Assembly (NCBI GenBank): GCA_963793465.1
Contig: CAWCAJ010000001.1
Coordinates: 682,001-746,000 of the forward strand
Source of the DNA: CAJQPP01 sp963793465
Lineage (GTDB): Bacteria > Planctomycetota > Planctomycetia > Pirellulales > Pirellulaceae
Length of the DNA stretch: 64,000 nucleotides
Direction: 5' to 3'
Shown here: in pieces, positions 57,916-64,000 of the stretch
How positions within the stretch are numbered: position 1 is the first letter of the stretch
Layout of the letters: each line of letters begins with the position of its first letter
Notes under the pieces: generated by a model
What the model was told of the DNA's origin: nothing
The model's input: only the letters and a program-made list of their open reading frames with translations
Database searches by the model: none
Position numbers and translations under genes: made by a program

Positions 57916-58772
57916 CTATCGTCGATTGGGTCGCCAATCGGATCGGGTGGTGGGGCCAGCGTCCGGTAGCGACTCGAAATTCAATTCGTCGCCAATTTCT
58001 ATGTTGATTTCGCCATCAATTCCCAATTCCGGCAGTACCGGCGTGGAGGATCGTGGACCCGGGACCCCGCCGCCTCCCGATGTACTGGAACCCAACTGAA
58101 AGGTCACGTTGCTGCTTTGCTTCAGCACACGATTGTCTGCGGTGCGGTATTGCAAATCGCAAACCAGTAGATCACTTTCACCCCGACTGTAATCCTGCAG
58201 CAACGCAATGTGGATTCCGGGCTGCAGGCCAGGCTGGTCATTGATCCAGCCAACGACGGTGTCGCTGGCAAACTGATCCTCGAAAAGCGTGACCCCGCTA
58301 ACCGGATCGTACATGCGAATCTTGATATCGCCGGCCAGTGGCAAAATTGCCCCCTGGTCGTCCAGTGGTCGCACCAGCAGACGCAGGGTCTCATTGGAAA
58401 TCGCCGGCAACTGGACTACCTCCACGGAGTGGATATAGCTGGCCATTTCGGCGCTGTTGGTCGACATGGATTGACTGGCGAAGTTGGGCGCCAGGCCTGG
58501 GGAATTCGAGATCAGCCCTGGCGTGTCACCGGGCTGGATGCTCCCCTGTTCGTAAATCACGGGTCCATTCATGTTGCCCGGGGCGACAGACGGGGCCACT
58601 ATCGGACGCCGGCCCTGGCGAGCCATATCGGCTTCATACATGGCCTTCAACTCGTAGTACTGATTCTCCATCTGGATCTTTTCGCGCGCAGGTTCGCGAT
58701 CGCCGTCTGGCAATACGGATCGCTCTTGCAACCCGTCATCGCCACGGCGAGCAAGGTCATCAAGCAACCCAT
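57916..58772 (-). CDS. Lipoprotein of unknown function with a probable frameshift
   Basis: The upstream frame from 58772 encodes a lipoprotein signal (TLLAVAMTGCKSDP, lipobox cysteine) and ends in a different frame from the body near 58693. Adding one base joins NLRA to EKIQMENQYYELKAMYEADM, a coiled-coil-like helix. The body then has a Pro/Gly/Ser-rich region and a beta-type domain (VEVVQLPAISNETLRLLVRP; TLFEDQFASDTVVGWI), with a tail rich in Gly, Ser and acid residues. No family is recognised. The intact protein would have about 285 residues. Confidence 0.6.
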
Positions 58773-59116
58773 CGCAAAGCAGAACGAACGACGCACAGAT
58801 CTTTTCCAGCAGAAGAACTTGCCGATCCAGCAGACATACTGCACCGGGGAGTCTCGTTTACGGGAAAACCCCAACCGGAATCAACAGCACTTGTTTCAAA
58901 GCACTCCGGGCCGGGTGGGACACCTCCCCGGGTGGTCAGCAGACCGGGACCCGTGTGGGGCATCGGCGAACTCGCTGGCCGACGGAACCAGAGGGCGGAT
59001 GCCCGCGACAGATACCGAGATCCCAATCGCGGGTTTCGTCCCGCTCTCGCGTGACTGCCGGCAAATGGCACGACAAATGGCACGACAAAACGCCACTCCG
59101 AAACGGAACGCGGTCG
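58773..59116. other. Intergenic region with no recognisable gene
   Basis: About 340 bases with no gene supported. AAATGGCACGAC is duplicated directly near 59065-59090. The next hairpin-repeat copy begins at 59117. Confidence 0.45.
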
Positions 59117-59218
59117 AGTGGCCCTTTAGATCTGAATTGAAAGGACGCGCGCTGGATTCGTAACGACACTGCTGGGCAAGCCAGCAGTGGCACTCCGTCA
59201 GATCAGCCAGTCCGACCA

Positions 59219-59220
<2 letters not shown>
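59117..59220. repeat. Interspersed hairpin repeat, copy D
   Basis: This is the best-preserved copy: outer AGTGG and GACCACT ends, AGATCTGAATTGAAAGGACG, and a perfect hairpin CACTGCTGG - GCAAG - CCAGCAGTG at 59167-59189. Its last two bases form part of the stop codon of the downstream-most clpP gene (59219-59221, minus strand). Confidence 0.75.
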
Positions 59221-59824
<604 letters not shown>

Positions 59825-59886
59825 AACTCCAGCGATGGATGGGTTGTGGGGGGCAGGTGGATCAGCAGGGCGATGCAGTGGGCGAC

Positions 59887-60579
59887 TTAGTCGTTGTCGT
59901 CCTCATTTTCACCGGTTTCCTGGCGAACGGTGATTTCATCCACCATGCCATACTCTTTGGCTTGTTCCGCCGTCATGAAGAAATCACGGTCCACGTCCTT
60001 GGCAATCTGCTCGATCGGTTTCCCGGTATGATGAGCCAGAATCTCATTCAACGTTTCCCGGTTACGGAGGATTTCGTTGGCCTGAATCTCGATATCACTG
60101 ACTTGACCACTGACCCCGCTGTAGGGTTGATGAATCATCACCCGGGAATGGGCCAGGGCGAACCGTTTGCCCCGGGTACCACCAGCCAGCAGAACCGCCG
60201 CACCGCTGGCTGCCTGACCCACACAATAGGTGGCAATCGGGCAGGAGAGGATTTGCATGACGTCGTAGATCGCCAGAGTCGCAATCACATCGCCGCCGGG
60301 AGAATTCAGATAAAAGTGGATGTCCTTCTTCCGGTTTTCACTTTGCAGGTAAAGCAACTTCATCACCAATTCATTGGCGTTGCCGGTGTGAATCTCACCT
60401 TGCAGGAACACAATCCTGTTTTCCAGCAACAGATCCCCCAGCGTCATGGTGCGTTGTCGCTGATATTGCTGGTAAGAATACGCCATGTCCAAGCCTGGTT
60501 GATCGGGATTGATACCGATCGGCAATTCCCGATTGCCGGATAATTGGGAAGCAAACTTTGAAAATTGATGATGCATCAT
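59887..60579 (-). CDS. clpP: ATP-dependent Clp protease proteolytic subunit (ClpP, second paralogue)
   Basis: This 230-residue ClpP has a longer N-terminus of about 30 residues and an acidic C-terminal tail (GENEDDND). The triad is Ser125 (GQAASGAA), His150 (MIHQPYS) and Asp195 (KDVDRDFFM). The residue after the catalytic Ser is Gly where most ClpPs have Met. Tandem ClpP paralogues are known to form mixed complexes in some bacteria, so a hetero-oligomer with the downstream ClpP is plausible. An internal start at Met32 cannot be excluded. Confidence 0.93.
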   Translation of the reverse strand: MMHHQFSKFASQLSGNRELPIGINPDQPGLDMAYSYQQYQRQRTMTLGDLLLENRIVFLQGEIHTGNANELVMKLLYLQSENRKKDIHFYLNSPGGDVIATLAIYDVMQILSCPIATYCVGQAASGAAVLLAGGTRGKRFALAHSRVMIHQPYSGVSGQVSDIEIQANEILRNRETLNEILAHHTGKPIEQIAKDVDRDFFMTAEQAKEYGMVDEITVRQETGENEDDND

Positions 60580-61056
60580 TCGACAGGCGTCCAGAGCTGA
60601 AACGGGGACAAGGAAAACGCACGCGACCCCCGGGGCAAAACCTCGCGGCGGGGGACCCGCAGAACTTCAAACTAACCCTTTTTGAAAACAGCGGCAAGGC
60701 CGCATGAAACCGGTCCAAAGCCCGCTGCAGGCGAGCCGAAGGTGCCAACAACGCTTCCAGCATATCCCGGCCGACCAGGCGGGCAACCGCAGCCACCACA
60801 GCTTGGAAACAACGCAAAGCGACACCTGGTCAAGTCGCGACACAGAGCGGCAAGTCGTGGACTTGAAGGTCGCTGGTGCGAGCCGCACGGTCGTGTTGCG
60901 TGTGCCCGGTCACGACACAGGCAACCGGGTGCGTGGCAGGGTCCTGCAAGTCGATCCCATTCCACGGGTCCCTTAGCCGGTTGGCCGGTTCTAGGGATGA
61001 ACGAACCCGGCAGGTCGGATTCGGCTGCCGACGCAACCGGCGGCGCCGGTTGCCGA
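60580..61056. other. Gap between clpP and tig
   Basis: These 477 bases contain no gene I can support, although several frames are open on both strands. No strong terminator was seen, so the tig transcript may or may not continue into the clpP genes. A clpX gene, often found here in other bacteria, is absent. Confidence 0.5.
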
Positions 61057-62547
61057 TTATTTCTCGCGCTCTTTGGCCTTGGGCAGCGACTCGCCGCCAC
61101 CATCGGCGTATTTGGCCTCCGGAATATCTTCACCCAGGCGATCTCCCGAGACAAAGAAATCCAGCGCGGATGTGCCGCTGTCGCCATCCGTTTTCTTTGG
61201 CTTGACCGCTTTGAATTCCGCCTGTTCTTCGATCAGGCCGATGACCTTCTGTTCGATGATCATATTTCGCAACGCGTCCATCTGACCGGTTCGCTCCAGG
61301 CGGGCCCGGACACGGCGGGGCGAGTCATTGCGTTGGGCGGCGATCTTCATGATTTCCAACTCGTAATCCTGGTCGGTCTCTTCCACGCTTTCCGCCTCGG
61401 CGATGCGTTCCAGAATGAAATGCTCCTTCAACATCGTCTCGGTTCGCTTCATCACGTTTTGACGCAGTTGATTTTCCTGAGCCTGAATGTCCTGCTCGGC
61501 AAAACCGCTGGAACGCAATTCGATAATGGCCCGCTCCAGCTCGCGACGGGATTGTCGCTTGAGCAGATCCTGGGGCAATTCCCAATTGGCAGACTCCGTC
61601 AACAACTCACTGATTTGCTCACGAATCTCCTGCCGTTGCTTGTACTGCAGGCGACTTTCCAAATTCTGCTTGATAATTTGCCGCAGGCTTTCCAGGTCCT
61701 CGAAGCCCAGTTTTTCAGCAACTTCGGAAACATCCATGGCTTCAATGCGTTTGACATCCAGTAAGGCAATTTCCAGGTCGACTTCCTGACCCTGCAATGC
61801 TTCGTTGGCGGCAAATTCACTGACTTTCACTTTCGCCGTCCTCTTGTCGCCAGATACGGCTCCCACCATCAAACCATCAAAGCCATCCAGCAAGGCATCT
61901 CCGAAGCTGAGTTGCGGACATAGCTCCACCAACTCTTCGCCGGCCCGGGCAATTTCCTTGCCTTCATGGCGAGACACCAGGTCCACGACCAGATAATCAC
62001 CCAGTTGAGCCGGCTCATCCACCGGCACCATATCGGAACTGCGGGAGCCCAGTTTCAGCAGCTCCTGATCGATGTCTTCGTCGGAAAACTCCTGTTCGGT
62101 CCGCTTCAGCTTCAAACCTTTCCACTGCGGCATATCGAATTCCGGCCGCACTTCAATATTGAACTCGTAGGTCATGGGACCATCGTCCGGAATATTGATG
62201 GATTCGAAATCAAAGTCCGGTTCGCTGATGGCCGAAAACGATTCGTCGTCGCTGATCTGTGCCAGCGAGTCCATGAGCAGAGAACCCTTGACCTGATCTT
62301 CTACCTGCTCGCGAAATCGATTCTCAATCAACTTGCGGGGGGCTTTGCCGGTCCGGAAACCCGGCACATCCGCTTTGGGAGCCAGGTCATCAAATTTTTC
62401 CGAGAAATAGCGTTCGATGTCTTCCCGCGGAATGGTGACCGTGACATGTCGCTCGCAAGCACTGGTCTCGGCTACTTTGACGGACAGGTTCAGTTTTTGC
62501 TTTACGGTTTCCTCGGTTCCGAGGTCCTTTTCGACATCTGTGTTCAC
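61057..62547 (-). CDS. tig: Trigger factor
   Basis: This 496-residue ribosome-associated chaperone and peptidyl-prolyl isomerase binds nascent chains. The N-terminal ribosome-docking signature is VPGFRTGKAPRKLI (GFRxGKxP at residues 63-70). The central PPIase domain begins near GDYLVVDLVSRHEGKE, and the long helical C-terminal domain fills the rest. The C-terminus carries an extra acidic/charged tail of about 50 residues (KKTDGDSGTSALDFFV onwards) beyond the typical 430-450-residue family. It is followed by the two clpP genes on the same strand, the usual tig-clpP order. Confidence 0.95.
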   Translation of the reverse strand: MNTDVEKDLGTEETVKQKLNLSVKVAETSACERHVTVTIPREDIERYFSEKFDDLAPKADVPGFRTGKAPRKLIENRFREQVEDQVKGSLLMDSLAQISDDESFSAISEPDFDFESINIPDDGPMTYEFNIEVRPEFDMPQWKGLKLKRTEQEFSDEDIDQELLKLGSRSSDMVPVDEPAQLGDYLVVDLVSRHEGKEIARAGEELVELCPQLSFGDALLDGFDGLMVGAVSGDKRTAKVKVSEFAANEALQGQEVDLEIALLDVKRIEAMDVSEVAEKLGFEDLESLRQIIKQNLESRLQYKQRQEIREQISELLTESANWELPQDLLKRQSRRELERAIIELRSSGFAEQDIQAQENQLRQNVMKRTETMLKEHFILERIAEAESVEETDQDYELEIMKIAAQRNDSPRRVRARLERTGQMDALRNMIIEQKVIGLIEEQAEFKAVKPKKTDGDSGTSALDFFVSGDRLGEDIPEAKYADGGGESLPKAKEREK

Positions 62548-62713
62548 AATGAGTTTCCTGAATCAAGGTCGGAGGCGAACCCTGGGGCACACCTTCCCTG
62601 GCAACGGGGGGGAAGCACGATAGCGGGAGCATTGGCCAAATTTACAGCCGTATGCCTGCGTTAACCAGACAGCTGCGATTGATCGATTTCTCGCGATTCC
62701 GGTCCAGACACAC

Positions 62714-62793
<80 letters not shown>

Positions 62794-63314
62794 TGAATCT
62801 GACCGAAATTTTTACTTAGATTAACTGAGCGATAGAAATTGTAAAAACGGTTTAAATTCCCGGCAATCCGGGTGTAAGGGAAATTAGGCCGCAACTAACC
62901 GCCCGCTGTAGCGTCAGATTTGCCTTAATGACAATTTCGGGCTACACTATTCACGCATCAGTCACGGAACCGTTTGAGAGATCGCTGTTCCAGACCCCGG
63001 TTAATAAAAGGGGTTCGGAATTCGCATTGCAAAAACTTTACCCTATTCAGGAATCAGGACAGAGGCGATCGACTCGTTCCCCCCTACGGAGATACAAGTT
63101 TATAGAAACAGCTGTTGCCCACAAGTAGCAAAACCCTGTTCTGGCAGGCATTTCCGGTCCTACTCGGCCCAAATCCAGCTACCTGGCGGCAGCAACCCCA
63201 GTGCCCATGTTTGGCGTTGTTTGTCGGGGATTTGGTAGCCACATCTGCTGGCATCCTTTCCCCGGACGTGGTCGGTTCAATACACTTCCTCATGTGTTAA
63301 AGGACTTTGCATAC
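62794..63314. other. Intergenic region upstream of the FHA gene
   Basis: These 521 bases hold no supportable gene. The segment 62810-62960 is AT-rich and is the likeliest place for promoters of the tRNA (minus) and FHA gene (plus). Confidence 0.5.
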
Positions 63315-64000
63315 ATGTTAAAAGCCAAGTTGGTTGTGGTAGGTGGTGTTGCCAAGGCTGCCGAAATCCCCCTCAAGTTGCCCACCGTGATTGGCAGGGG
63401 TCGCGAAGCCACTTTGACGCTGCCGCACCCGCTGGTCAGCCGCCAGCACTGCGAGCTGTACGAAATGGACGGCATGCTGCATGTGCGTGACCTGCAATCC
63501 CTGAATGGAACTTACGTGGACAGCCAACGCATTGAAACTTGCTCGCTGCTCAAGCCCGAACAGCTGCTGACCATCGGGGATGTCACCTTTCGCGCGATCT
63601 ATTCTTCGCACGATGCCAGCTTGGCCGAGCTGGACGCCAACGTTTCCCACGTGATCGAAATGGAACCGGGAAATGCATCCCCGGAATCGGACAGCAAAAT
63701 CGATTGCCATCAGGATGTACCGGTTGACAACCGGCCCACGGTGCGGGGGCCCCAGAAAAAGCCCGCGGCAACTGCAGCCGAACAACCCGCCGACCTGCGT
63801 CAAACGACGACCGCTGCCCGCAACGAATCCAGCGACGTCCTGAACCCGACACCGCTTGCCCAGAGCACCGCATCGCCCCAGCATTCCGTGCTAGTTGCCC
63901 TACAAGGGATCTCCGCCGCGGCCGACGAAAGGCAGGCAGCCTCGCTGTCGGAAATCCGCTCCCAATTGGGAGACGGCACGGCGGCCGAAGTCAGCCGCAT
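63315..64000 (+). CDS. FHA domain protein (N-terminal part)
   Basis: The frame runs to the end of the window (228 codons visible). Residues 1-100 form a forkhead-associated phosphothreonine-binding domain: TVIGRGREATLTLPHPLVSR (Gly-Arg and Ser), QHCEL with the conserved His, and LQSLNGTYVD with the Asn-Gly pair. A Pro/Ala/Thr/Gln-rich linker follows, as is common in planctomycete FHA proteins linked to Ser/Thr kinases. AAAGGA precedes the ATG at 63315. The C-terminal part lies outside the window. Confidence 0.88.
   Translation, partial: MLKAKLVVVGGVAKAAEIPLKLPTVIGRGREATLTLPHPLVSRQHCELYEMDGMLHVRDLQSLNGTYVDSQRIETCSLLKPEQLLTIGDVTFRAIYSSHDASLAELDANVSHVIEMEPGNASPESDSKIDCHQDVPVDNRPTVRGPQKKPAATAAEQPADLRQTTTAARNESSDVLNPTPLAQSTASPQHSVLVALQGISAAADERQAASLSEIRSQLGDGTAAEVSR

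Noticed and set aside
60395..60817. Minus-strand 140-codon frame upstream of clpP
   Set aside because: Most of it overlaps clpP in another frame and the remainder has no family resemblance.

Overview
The window looks like the chromosome of a Pirellulaceae-type planctomycete. The pointers are a DUF1501 protein next to a PSCyt1/DUF1549-DUF1553 cytochrome-like protein and an EF-hand protein, an ECF sigma factor translationally coupled to a Ser/Thr kinase with a C-terminal sensor region, a DUF1559 (H-X9-DG) fragment, a sulfatase, FHA and TGS proteins, and many large secreted proteins with no recognisable family. No plasmid or phage replication genes are visible.

Layout. 0-8 kb: tail of an unknown protein, TGS-domain GTPase, pyruvate dehydrogenase aceE-aceF, and an M56-like membrane anchor fused to carboxypeptidase-regulatory-like domains. 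8-11.3 kb (minus): three-gene sugar ABC transporter operon (permease, binding protein, permease) whose genes overlap by ATGA and which has no ATPase gene. 11.4-18.9 kb: tyrS, a dipeptidyl-peptidase III-like metallopeptidase, a frameshifted M28 membrane peptidase, a zinc alcohol dehydrogenase and a membrane-anchored coiled-coil protein. 18.9-23.6 kb: the most unusual locus. It has an archaeo-eukaryotic primase domain fused to a HAD phosphatase, an ATP-dependent polynucleotide ligase, and two or three uncharacterised proteins, and resembles a dispersed LigD-like nucleic-acid repair module. 23.6-28.6 kb: DUF1501, PSCyt1 and EF-hand genes. 28.8-38.9 kb: ECF sigma/kinase pair, PaaK-like adenylating enzyme, YbjN-like protein, nth, two cyclophilin-type proteins (one degenerate) and rsmD.

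From about 39 to 54 kb the character changes. The sequence is poorer in GC, and it holds gene fragments (AbiEii, DUF1559, REP-type transposase, protein kinase), a broken P-type ATPase/universal-stress/PsiE-like cluster with an ArsR regulator, an IS-type transposase with a frameshift, a tRNA-Leu-like 3' fragment, and a sulfatase - alpha/beta hydrolase - SRPBCC operon with a divergent AraC regulator. The region ends at a tmRNA-like 3' end with a strong terminator, a classical integration site, so I read it as an accessory island. 54.4-64 kb returns to core genes: a 1129-residue secreted protein, a lipoprotein, two clpP genes, tig, tRNA-Gly(GCC) and an FHA protein that leaves the window.

Two genome-wide features deserve notice. 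A roughly 100-bp repeat with terminal inverted repeats and a perfect 9-bp internal hairpin recurs at gene 3' ends (four copies). Many otherwise intact genes are split by single-base frameshifts, mostly one-base gains. This may be real decay, or it may be insertion-type sequencing error.
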